Origin: Camellia lanceoleosa
Taxonomy: Eukaryota > Streptophyta > Magnoliopsida > Ericales > Theaceae
Direction of reading: 5' to 3'
DNA: 64,000 nt
Assembly (NCBI GenBank): GCA_025200525.1
Contig: CM045770.1
Coordinates: 133,762,200-133,826,199 of the forward strand
Position numbers and translations under genes: made by a program
Shown: positions 46,520 through 56,433 of the stretch, piece after piece
How the letters are laid out: the number at the start of each line of letters is the position of its first letter
Position numbering within the stretch: the stretch's first letter is position 1
The notes under the pieces: model-generated
The model's database searches: none
The model's input: only the letters and a program-made list of their open reading frames with translations
Told to the model about the DNA's origin: nothing

Positions 46520-49500
46520 GGTCCAGATATTTCTCTCAAACTTCTAATTCACGCTCCCATGTTGCTTCCTCAATCCTGTGATGTTTCCACAATACTTTGA
46601 CCAAGGGAATTGTCTTGCCTCGCAAGACTTGGTCCCGTCTATCTAAGACTCTCACCGGTCTCTACTCATATAACGCATACTCATCTACCTCTAAGTTGGT
46701 CTAATCCAGCACATGCGATGGATCTGGCTCATACTTCCGAAGCATACTAATATGAAACACGTCATGCACTCCAGAAAGTTATGGCAGCAATGCCAAACGA
46801 TAGGCAACCTCCCCAATCCGCTCAAGGATCTCAAAAGGGCCAATAAACAGAAGGGATAACTTCTCACTTTTCCCAAATCTCATCAAACCCTGCCTAGGTG
46901 ATATTTTCAAAAAGACATGATCACCCACCTCGAATGACAAAGGTCTCCTTCTACGGTCGGCATAACTCTTTTGGCGACTCTAGGCTGTAACCAACCTTTT
47001 ACGAATAAGTGTCACTTTCTCCGTCGTTTCCCACACCAACTCTAGGCCCAACAAAGATGCATCACCCACCTCGGCCCAACACACTGGAGATCTACACGGT
47101 CGGCCATACAAGGCCTCAAACGGTGCCATGCCAATACTCAATTGGAAACTGTTATTATAGGCAAACTCCATTAAGGGTAAGTGTCTCTCCCACGACCCCT
47201 TAAAGTCAAGGACACAGCCTCGAAGCATATCCTCAAGGATCTGAATGGTACGCTCAGACTGCCCGTCAATCTGAGGATGGTAAGTTGTGCTAAAAGTCAA
47301 TATAATGCCCAAGGCACTCTACAAGCTCTGCCACAACCGAGTAGTGAAACGCAGATCTCTATCCAAAACGATCGTCACAAGGACCCCGTGCAACCTCACT
47401 ATGTCCCGAATATACAAGTCAGGAAGGTAATCTACCGAATCTCTTATGTGCATAGGAATAAAATACGCTAACTTGGTCAACCGGTCAACTACCACCCAAA
47501 TGGCATCATTACCCCATTGAGTCCTCGGAAGGCCCACAACAAAATCCATCGTGACATGCTCCCATTTCCACTCAGCTATAGGCAAAGGTTGCAACAAACC
47601 CACTGGCCTCTAATGTTCGACCTTCACTTGTTGACAAGTAAAGCACTTTGATACAAACACTGCCACATCCTTCTACATACCTCACCACCAAAACTAGCGA
47701 CTCAGATCATGATACATCTTGTGCCTCCCGGATGCACCGCAAGGCGTGAATGATGAAACTCTCAGAGTACTTCCTCTCAGCAAGACTCCAGCACCAACAA
47801 GCTGTCACGGTATCTCACACTTAAGTCGAGATACACAGTCAAACCTTTCTCTACCTTTCCACTAGAGATGTTCTCCTGGAGGGATTCTACCTCAAAGTCA
47901 CCCCTCTGTGCTTCTAACACTCAGTTCACAAGTGTAGGTTGTGCAACCACAGAGAACAAAGATGCAGACTCAACAGACTTGCCCAAATGCAAGTTAAACT
48001 CCCCAAGAGCACCCAACATCTCCTATTTTCGGATGGCAATACAAGCCACACTGCCGATAAATTTTCTACTCAAGGCGTCGATCACTACATTGGCCTTCCC
48101 CGGATGGTAATGTAACTCAAAATCATAATCCTCTATAAACTCCATCCACCTTCTTTGCCTCAAGTTCAAGTCCTTCTGTGTAAACAGATATTTCAGACTC
48201 TTATGATCAGAAAACACCGCAAATCTCTCGCCATACAGATAGTGCCTCCAAATCTTCAAGGAAAAAATGACAGTTGCTAGCTCTAAATCGTGAGTAGGGT
48301 AGTTCCTCTCGTGTGTTTTTAACTACCGTGAGCAATAGACTACTATATTCCCTTCTTGCATCAGCACACAACCCAAGCCTTCTCGTAAGGCATCACAATA
48401 CGCAGAATAACCCAAATCCCTTTCCGGAATAATCAAGACTGGAGCGGTGGTAAGTCTAACCTTAAGCTCTTGGAATGATGTTTCACAAGTCTCACTCCAC
48501 ACAAATTTGACCCCTTTCCTCGTTAATCTAGTCAAAGGCGAAGCTAATTTGGAGAAATCCTTCACAAACTGACGGTAATATCAGGCCAACCCCAAGAAAC
48601 TACGGATCTCGAAAGCATTCTTAGGTTGTGCCCAATCCTGCACTGCCTCTATCTTGGATGAATCTACAGCCACCCCTTCCTTGGATACCACATGGCCTAA
48701 AAATTTAACCTCTTTTAGCCAGAACTCACACTTCCCAAACTTAGCATACAATTTATCAGCTCTAAGCAACTCAAGCACCACTCGCAAGTGTTCCTCATGC
48801 TCCTCCTCAGATGGTGAGTAAATCAAGATATCTTCCACAAAGACGACCACAAAACGATCTAAGAACTCTCGGAAGATTCGGTTCATCAAGTCCATAAACA
48901 CAGCTGGGGCATTGGTTAGCCCAAAAGGCATAAAAAGAAACTCATAGTGGCCATACCGCATACGGAATGCCGTCTTCAAGATATCTTCCTCTCTAACCCT
49001 CTACAGGTGGTAACCTGATCTTAGGTCTATCTTGGAGAAACAACGAAACCCTTTCAACTGATCAAACAGGTCATCTATATGAGGCATAAGATATTTGTTC
49101 TTAACCATAACCCGGTTCAACTTTCAGTAGTCAATACAAAGTCTTAAGGCCCCATCTTTCTTTTTAGCAAAGAGGGCCAATGCTCCCCAAGATGAAGTAC
49201 TAGGGTGAATAAAGCCCTTATCTAGTAATTCCTGGAGTTGAATCTTCAACTCATTCAACTCAGCTGGCGCAAACCGATATGGTGCCATAGAAATTGGTGT
49301 TGTGCCTGGCACTAAATCAATAGAGAACTCGACCTCTCGGTAAGGTGGTAAACTAGTAAGATCCTCGGGAAAGACATCCGAATACTCACAAACCACTCTT
49401 GGTAACTCGACTCGAACTTCATCATACTCTCCACTTAGGAGGCTAGCAAGAAGACAACTAAGTTCACTCTACCCCGTGGATCATACACCGGTGGTAAAAC

Positions 49501-49960
49501 TCTACCAACCTGATCTCCCAAGAAATAAAAATAATCACCGCTCAAGGTACATACAGTAACCCTCTGACAAAAGCAATCTATAACAGCCCGGTATGACGAT
49601 AACCAGTCCATACCCAAAATAATATCAAAACCAGTCATATCCATCAATACAAAAGAAAACGGAAGCCAGCAATCGATGACCTCTATATTACAGCCTCAAC
49701 ACCCTTGTTTCAACACCATGTCACCCCTAACAGGTGACACAACACAAATAGGAGATGCTAACTGCGCCAACTCCAACCCCAAAATAGATTCAAATGCAGA
49801 CGAAATAAATGAATGGGACGCACCGGTATCAATCAACACTTTAGCAACCGAGTTGCAAAACAAAAAGGTACCTCTCACAACAGATGGAGTTGGTACAAGA
49901 TCTGGCATGGTAACAGCATACACGCATCCCGTAGGTCTCTGATCTACCTGCTCACCCCTC
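46520..49960 (-). pseudogene. Gypsy pol: protease, reverse transcriptase, RNase H, integrase; broken
   Basis: Protease: VLIDTGASHSFI (about 49830). Reverse transcriptase: [43 protein letters not shown] and FVEDILIYS. RNase H: TTAPVLIIP, YCDAL and [14 protein letters not shown]. Integrase: MDFVVGLP, VVDRLTKLAYFIP, DRDLRFTT and GQSERTIQILEDMLR. The C-terminal words GPFEILERIGEVAYRLALPP and HRIEEATWERE appear in shifted frames towards 46520. Stops replace Arg, Gly and Gln in conserved words (49124, 48581, 48323, 47319). Frameshifts lie between 49435 and 49396, and between 48022 and 47604. The F(I/V)DD box reads FVED (codon 48833-48835). Confidence 0.92.
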
Positions 49961-50059
49961 GGAGCATAAGACTGCTACATTGACTAAGCCGAAGAGGCTC
50001 CTGATTGGCCATCGAGGCCTGTACTGACGGCACTGGCTGGTGATTCTATGTCTGCCTCG

Positions 50060-51020
50060 AACCAAACGCACCAGATATGCCACCTAACTGTGGGCAAAAC
50101 CTCTTCAAGTGCCCCGCCTGCCTACACTGATAACAAGTGAGCGGCTAGCCTTTGCCCTGACTCTGGCCCTGAGAATGAGCCTAAGATCAAGCTGTTCGCT
50201 ACCCTCCTTCCTTTTGTGGGCAAGCTGGAGACTTGTGGCCCAACTGACCACATTTGTAACAGGTGATGCCTCACTGACCGCCTCTCTCAAAACTCGAACT
50301 TGGCACTGGAAAGGTAGATCTCGAATGCGCTCCCTAGGACTCCTAAGGGTTAGAACCTCTCTACCTCTTACTATCTCCCTACCCATCCTGACTCCTCCTG
50401 GAGCCCCTCATTCTCTCCTCCTCTGCATGCAGAATAGTCTCAAGATAGGCTGCAGCCTCCACAAGGCGCCCATAGTCTCTAATCATGGACCCGGCAACTA
50501 TAAATATAAGTCCAATCCTCAGTCTCTTCTCGAACTCCAGACAACGGCATTCCTCAGTCGCTACCACCTCCGGTGCAAACCTAGACAAGCTAGTAAATGT
50601 GGCCTCAAACTCAGCCATTGGTGTATTCAACTGCACTAACCTGGAGAATTGATCCCTCAACTTCTCCCTCACTGTAGCAGGCAAGTACTTGTCCTGGAAG
50701 GCATCAACAAAACCTTCCCAAGTCCCTCCAATGCTTCCCCGCACATACTTCCACCACTGACCTATGTCTCCTTTCAGCTAGAAAGATACCAAGGTCACTC
50801 TCAAACCTCCGTCTTCGATGGTGAGCATCTCAAACGTCTTCGTCATCTGTTTCAACCACTCATCAGCCTTCAGTGGCTCCTTAGGGTCACTCAAAAACTC
50901 GTCCGAATTCGACCAGAAGAACTCTCTCTTCAGAAAAGACAGCCTGCCTTCACTACTTGGGCCTGGACTTGATTCTCAGTCTTGAGAATGTCCATAGATT
51001 CCCTTAATGCTCCGGCCATA
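50060..51020 (-). pseudogene. Gypsy gag with two CCHC zinc knuckles, frameshifted
   Basis: A Retrotrans_gag-type stretch reads WEGFVDAFQDKYLPATVREKL (about 50660-50720), followed by NTPMAEFEATFTSLSRFAPE. Downstream, in another frame, are two knuckles: CYQCRQAGHLKRFC (about 50085-50140) and CYKCGQLGHKSPAC (50214-50261). A plausible N-terminus MAGALRESM lies at about 51019. Several frames are needed to read it through. Gag packages the element RNA. Confidence 0.8.
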
Positions 51021-51340
51021 TCACGGGCTAAGGCGCCCATGGCCTGCTAACCAACCGGTTCGGCCACATTGGCCTGACCAACTCCTTCCTCCTACGCCGG
51101 AATCTCATCCACTTGCTAGAGTTCCAGTTAGAAATGACAGTGATCAAGTGCCTTTCCAACAAGACTCCCAAAAATCCATAGACCTGATCAACATCCCAGA
51201 AATTAAATCTCATACCTATATAGTCACATAAACATGTTATCATATAAGCACATAACATCATACATAAGTCTCTAACAAGCGAGACAAACCCATTGTGGTA
51301 CGAACCACTTCCCACTTACCCAAAGTATTCAAACCCGATA

Positions 51341-51354
51341 CGCTCTGATACCAA
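51341..51354 (-). other. Primer-binding site of the gypsy element
   Basis: On the minus strand the LTR end TTACA is followed by ACTTGGTATCAGAGCG, complementary to initiator tRNA-Met. Confidence 0.9.
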
Positions 51355-51657
51355 GTTGTAACACCCTCAAAATATAGTATAAATCAACCCAAGAGATTCA
51401 CAAGCATAATATGTAATGTATTACTTTCATTCATCAGAGTTTATATTACAAAAGAGATTACATGCATTACACTTTCATAAATATTCATTCTGAAACTACA
51501 GCATGTAACATTAATTAATAACAACAAAATAAATGCCCTACGAGCTTACATATTTCCAAGAGATAACTTGATTACAACAAAAGTGAGAGTCATAAGCTCT
51601 TTACAATTAATGCCCTCAACTTAAGAAGAAAACATATAAACATATAGGTAATAAAAT

Positions 51658-51922
51658 GGGTAAACTACCAATAGGTCCTAATAGTTGGACTTAGTTCCCA
51701 TCAAGTCCTATTGAAAATAAGTCTTGGTAAAATTGTCGGCTAAAATAATTTTTTTGTAACAATTTTTTATATATGTCACTAAAAATTGACAATTAATGAC
51801 TTTTTTTTGTCATAATTTTTTGTCGCTAAAACTTACAATTAATAACTTTTTTATGATAAATTTTTCTCACAGGACCTATTAGACAATAAGTCCACATATT
51901 AAGACCTACGCGTAAGTACCCC
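51658..51922. mobile_element. MITE, 265 bp, with 9-bp duplication (Mutator-like)
   Basis: The 9-bp repeat TAATAAAAT flanks it (51649-51657 and 51923-51931). The partner LTR has one uninterrupted TAATAAAAT at the same place (about 43101), an exact empty site. The ends begin GGGTAAACTACC and, inverted, GGGGTACTTACG, with further inverted similarity around TAGGTC(C/T)TAATA. Nine bases is the usual duplication of Mutator-like elements. Confidence 0.8.
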
Positions 51923-53251
51923 TAATAAAATAGAGCCTTCAGCCCCGTCCTCTCAAACTATGCCCTTGGAAGTGGCATGTCACCTGTACCTAAAAATGGT
52001 TTCCAAAGTAGGGTGAGCCAAAGCCTAGTAGAGATATGCTTAAACAATATATGAGAATTAACTATGATAATAGCATCAAATAGATGTTTAATACTTGCAA
52101 ACCAGCTTACACCCTTTCCATGACCAATTAATATCGACATCTATATTTCAGTCCATTTCTATTCATTTATCCCAATCACTTCATTGATATAGTTCATTGT
52201 AATCTAAACAATTCAAAACGAGACTACAGCTCATTTATTAACACTTCAGTAACAACCATTATTTAAACACTTCCATTTTCTTGCCATTTTACGGAATCAC
52301 ATCCGAGGGAACCGGCACCCATATATATATAATTTCTGGACTTTCACCCTGAACACTCCGGCCAACTTAATTTTCAATGGAATCCATCCCCTATCTCCTC
52401 CCAAACAACAATACATATACAATGTATTTAAAAGAATATCATATACAATGACTTACCAAATCACACATTCAATTGTTTAATCAAACCGTCATATTCAATG
52501 ACATAATTCAAATGATTAGTTTCAATTCACCAAATCATCATGCAGTTTCTACAACAATCATAGCTATCCTCTACCAATAGCCCAAAACAAATATTTTTAA
52601 ACAGATATACAATCCACCAAACAAATAATTTATCAAATTTTCATAAGTGAGTGATTTAACAAATCCAACTTCACCATTCAATCATACACTCTTCCAATTT
52701 CATATTTCCCATGTCATTTTCATTATTTATTCAAAATAGTTATTTAACACAAATTAGGGCAAAACCTTACCCTATTCCTAATATCATCTCCAATACCCAA
52801 TCTTACCATTTATTTTCATATAACATCATAATCAAGCCCTCATCTACATATGTGAAGCCAAATATAGGAAACCCCTCTTTCAAAATTTAAACTCAAACCC
52901 TAACTTCACCAAAATCTTCCCAAATTCCACCATTTATGCAAACTGACAAACACCTAGGTTAAAACTCATAGTAAAGAGTTAAATATCCCTACCTCAAATA
53001 TAGAGCTCAAAGAGAAAGAAGGAGAATCTCGAAAATGCCCAAAGTCAAGCTTTACTCGGATGGATTGGAAGCCCACAAGATGCTACACCTTTTTCTCAAA
53101 GGAAGTAGAGTAGAAACTTTTAGATTCTAAGGGATTTGTAGAGAGAATTTGGATTCTTAGAGAGAGATGGAGCCGAATTAAGGTTTTGGAATGAAAAGAA
53201 ATCAAAGAGTGAAGTAAAATATCTCTATTGCGAACTGATATACGCGATCTT

Positions 53252-53666
53252 CGCTCGAGCAAAGGAGTTGTCGCTCGAGCGATCAAACATAATAAGTGAC
53301 ATCGCTCAAGGGTAAGAAGTCTCGCTCGAGCGTAGAATACAAAGCTTCAGAAGTTTTTCAAATGCACACGCTTGCTTGAGCACAAGAAGCCTCACTCGAG
53401 CGTAGAATACAAACCTTCAAGTCTTACACAGACACACACCCTCGCTCGAGCGCAAAAGCCTCGCTCGAACGAAGGAACAAATAACACAAGGCTCGCTCGA
53501 GCTCAAGAAGTCTCGCTCGAGTGAAGAACTTCATCTTCCCAGAAATTCTACGTCTAGGAAAGAAACCTAAGGACTCCCAATTCTCGCTCGAGCGCAAGAA
53601 ACCTCGCTCGAGCGAAGAAACAAATTACAAAAAGCTCGCTCGAGCGCAAGAATCCTCGCTCGAGCG
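53252..53666. repeat. Paired-palindrome array, 5' LTR
   Basis: Fourteen CGCTCGAGCG-like words start at 53252, 53272; 53303, 53323; 53373, 53393; 53443, 53462; 53494, 53514; 53585, 53605; 53637, 53657. Each pair has a 9-10 base spacer. The array sits about 190-600 bases from the LTR 5' end in element orientation, so in U3. Confidence 0.92.
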
Positions 53667-53855
53667 AAGAGGCCAACATCTGGGCAACAACAATCTAACT
53701 CAACTAACAACCAACCTATTCCAAACTCGCCCAACAAGTTCTAAAACTCAAACACCAAGGGTCAAAGGGGAAAAATAAGACATAGATACGATATTCAATC
53801 ATGAAACCCAAGTCCATAACAGAATAAAGGTCGGGGCAAAATCAGAATTGCTATA

Positions 53856-54030
53856 CCGTCCCTTTATGGGTCATCGGAAACATCTCTCTACACATGAGTC
53901 ATCGAAATGCCTTATAGCTGTCCCTATATGGGTCATCGGAAATGTCTTTATGCACATGAGTCATCGGAATGCCTTATGGCTGTCTCTTTATAGGTCATCG
54001 GAATGCCTTCACGTGCGTCATCGGATTTGT
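53856..54030 (+). repeat. GGTCATCGGAATGCC tandem repeats, right part
   Basis: Four to five units of GG(G/A)TCATCGGAAATGYCTTTATG type continue the array cut by the gypsy element at 42818. Confidence 0.85.
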
Positions 54031-54634
54031 TAACTCTAATGGATGTGACACGCACTATAATGTGCAATGTACGAATTTTGAATGCGAATGTGAACATGTA
54101 TATGAATCTGCCTTCGATTTGAAATCTGAATATGCATTAGACTCTGTTTCTGCATGGACATTATTCAGTAAATCTTTACTCTGTTATTATTCACTGGGTT
54201 TCCGCTCACTATTGATATTATGTATGTAGGTGAGCAGACGCGTGACTAGGCCTAAGCTGTTGCTTGAAAAGTGTGGGTCAACTAGCCACCGTGCCTCCCA
54301 TAGAGGCCTCCTTTTGAGATCCGATCAAGTTTTAGAGAAATGAGCCTTGGGGACTTTTGTACTTTTTGGATGTTTATATTTTTTCTGAACACATTTGTTT
54401 TGGGAATCTGTATATGTGGGTTTGGTGACGTATAACTAATTTATTTACGTAACAAAGTTTTAAGCTTTTGTTCCATGTATGTCTGCATAGCTCTATGGAC
54501 CATGAATACTTCTATATTTTCTTCCGCAATCCCTAATTATAAGTTATTCTATTCAGAGGCCTTTGGTAATCCAAGGATTACTAGCCGGTTACGGCGCTAA
54601 ACCCATAGGGACGGGTTTGGATAGTGACAAAAAG

Positions 54635-54817
54635 GGTGCTACTGCGAACTGATACACGCACAGTCCGCTCGAACGCAAGAAATAACGCTCGAGTGTCAAA
54701 CACAATAAGTTGCTCCGCTCGAGCGTAGAATACACACTTCTAGTAGTCTTGCAGAGAACAGACCATTGCTCGAGTGTAACAAGGCCCACTCCAGCTGAGC
54801 CCGCTCGAGCGTAGAAT
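54635..54817 (-). mobile_element. Outermost LTR of the nest, right piece, truncated
   Basis: CTACTGCGAACTGATACACGC and about six palindrome-like words continue the LTR left at 41106. It parallels 35470-35690 and then stops at GTAGAATAC, where a foreign AAAAATAAGACATTT begins. The LTR's last 270 bases are missing. Confidence 0.75.
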
Positions 54818-54854
54818 ACAAAAATAAGACATTTAATTCCTTTAATGTATTTTT
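54818..54854. repeat. Direct repeat, left copy (36-37 bp)
   Basis: AAAAATAAGACATTTAATTC and the 16 bases that follow recur at 55848-55884 in the same orientation. Confidence 0.85.
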
Positions 54855-54872
54855 TAAAAAATAAAATACTAA

Positions 54873-55824
54873 GGGTGTGTTTGGTAACGTTTACGTTTTC
54901 AGTTTATATTTACAAAAATTTTATAAACTGGTTTTTGTTTATTTTTTGTTTATTTTTAGAAAAACATAAACTACAAACGCGTTTGGTAATTGACAAAATA
55001 TTTTTAAAAAATTTAAAATATAAAAAAGAGTAGAAATAGCAAGTAGTGGCAAATGGTGGTGGTGTGTGTGTGGTGTGGGTGGTGGGTGGTGGTGGTGGTG
55101 GTGGTGGGTGGTGGTGGTGGTGTGGGTGGGTGGTGGGTGGTGGGTGGTGGTGGGTGGTGGTGGTGGTGGGGTGGGTGGGTGGATGGTGGGTGGTGGCAAG
55201 TGGGTGGGGGTGGTGGTGGTGGTGGTGGGGGTGGTGGTGGTGGTGGTGGTGGGTGGGTGGTGGTGGCGAGTAGGTAGCAGGTGTTGACGGTGGCGAGTGG
55301 TGGGTGGTGGGTGGTGGTGTGGGTGGGTGTGGGTGGTGGTAGTGGGTGGTGGTGGTGGTGGTGGTGGTGGTGGTGGTGGTGGGTGGTGGTGGGTGTGGGT
55401 GGTAGTGGTGGTGGTGGTGGTGGTGGTGGTGGTGGTAGTGGTGGGTGAGTGGGTGGTGGTGTGGTGGGTGGTGGGTGGTAGGTGGTGGTGGCGAGTGGAT
55501 GACAAGTGGGTGGTGGGTGGTGGTGGTGGGTGGTGGTGGCGGCTGGGTGGTGAGTGGTGGTGGCAAGTGGTGAGTGGGGGATGGTGGTGGTGGGTGGTGA
55601 AAAATGGTAGCGGGTGGTGACTAGTGTTGGGTGGTAAAAAAAAAAAAACTGAAAACTCAAAATGAAAACACATTTTTTGTGTTTTCATTTTTTGGCCAAA
55701 TTTATAAACTGAGACCACTGATTTATAAATCAAAAATTTTACCAAACAAGTTTTTATTTGAGTTTTTAAAATTTTTGTAAATATAAACAGAAAATAGAAA
55801 GCGTAAGTGTTACCAAACGGCACC
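54873..55824. mobile_element. PIF/Harbinger-like element, 952 bp, with a minisatellite core
   Basis: The ends GGGTGTGTTTGGTAAC and (inverted) GGTGCCGTTTGGTAAC resemble Tourist/PIF ends. The 3-bp duplication TAA flanks it (54870-54872 and 55825-55827). Inverted similarity reaches about 60 bases inwards (CAGTTTATATTTACAAAAATTTT and its counterpart). The interior is the GGT minisatellite. No transposase is present. Confidence 0.8.
55045..55632. repeat. (GGT)n / (GGGTGGT)n minisatellite, about 590 bp
   Basis: Nearly pure GGT, GTGGGT and GGTGGGTGG units run on the plus strand, with a few CAAG or GGCGAG interruptions. It creates long false frames on both strands (Val/Gly/Trp one way, His/Pro/Thr the other) that are not genes. 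Confidence 0.97.
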
Positions 55825-55847
55825 TAAATGTCTTATTTTTTAAGACA

Positions 55848-55884
55848 TTTAAAAATAAGACATTTAATTCCTTTAATGTATTTT
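55848..55884. repeat. Direct repeat, right copy
   Basis: Second copy of 54818-54854. Confidence 0.85.
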
Positions 55885-56433
55885 TTTGTCTTTTATTTGA
55901 GTTAATCTAGTAAAAAATATAATAATAAAATATATTTTTTATAAATTAAGAAAATTAAATTAAATTGAAATAAAATATTTTTTATAAATAATTTCATTTA
56001 ATAGAGATTATTTTCATTAAATTTAACTTGTAAAGAAATTTTCAATTTTTTTTTTTTCATATATTTGATATTTTAATTAATAGTGAAATTTTTTGACACA
56101 ACACATTGACACAATACGAACTAGACACAAATCGAAAATGACACAACACAATAACTTGAAATAATAAACGGATCAGGTTCAAGTTGAGGTAATTCTGTCA
56201 TGAACCCAAGATGACACGACACGAATACGACACGACGCCCACCCCTTCATACTATAAAAATATAAATTAAATAAATAAATATATATATATAATAAATTTA
56301 AATTATGTTAAATTAAAACACAAAAAAAGAAATATTCATTTGATAATTTTAACCTGTCATGCTATAAAAATGTAATTCAAATAAATATATATATATATAT
56401 ATATAAAATAAATTTATATGATATTAAATTATA
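55885..56433. other. Gene-free AT-rich stretch with GACACAACAC-type repeats
   Basis: Variants of GACACAA and GACACGA recur between 56093 and 56235 (for example GATGACACGACACGAATACG). The rest is (A+T)-rich, with a TA run near 56387. No coding signal is visible. Confidence 0.55.

Larger units (their letters stand above)
42819..53855 (-). mobile_element. Ty3/gypsy retrotransposon, 11.0 kb, chromovirus-like (Tekay/Del), inactivated
   Basis: LTRs lie at 42819-46102 and 51357-53855, and a perfect 5-bp duplication CCGTC at 42814-42818 and 53856-53860. On the minus strand the order is primer site, gag with two CCHC knuckles, protease, reverse transcriptase, RNase H, integrase and polypurine tract. 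Integrase after RNase H places it in Metaviridae, and the C-terminal wording is that of Tekay/Del chromoviruses. In element orientation the LTR starts TATAGC and ends TTACA, so the 5' dinucleotide is TA and not TG. Many stops and frameshifts break it. Confidence 0.94.
51357..53855 (-). repeat. 5' LTR of the gypsy element, 2499 bp, with a MITE inside
   Basis: TGTAACACCCTC to ATTGCTATA on the plus strand. It adjoins the primer site. A 265-bp insertion lies at 51658-51922. Confidence 0.93.
41107..54629 (+). mobile_element. Solo LTR (about 2.5 kb) split by an 11 kb gypsy element
   Basis: It opens TGTAACAACCCC and closes GATAGTGACA, with a perfect 5-bp duplication AAAAG on both sides. A TATA box TATAAATA lies at 41456-41463, so it reads on the plus strand. 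Its own DNA is 41107-42818 plus about 53861-54629. It holds a paired-palindrome array (42115-42368) and an array of GGTCATCGGAATGCC repeats, into which the gypsy element inserted. No internal domain remains. Confidence 0.85.

Noticed and set aside
47009..51231. Plus-strand frames such as 50109-50639 (176 codons)
   Set aside because: They lie antisense to clearly recognisable gypsy gag and pol domains.
54910..55823. Long open frames (up to 294 codons) rich in His/Pro/Thr on the minus strand and Val/Gly/Trp on the plus strand
   Set aside because: They are translations of the GGT minisatellite, open in several frames at once. No start context, domain or conserved sequence.
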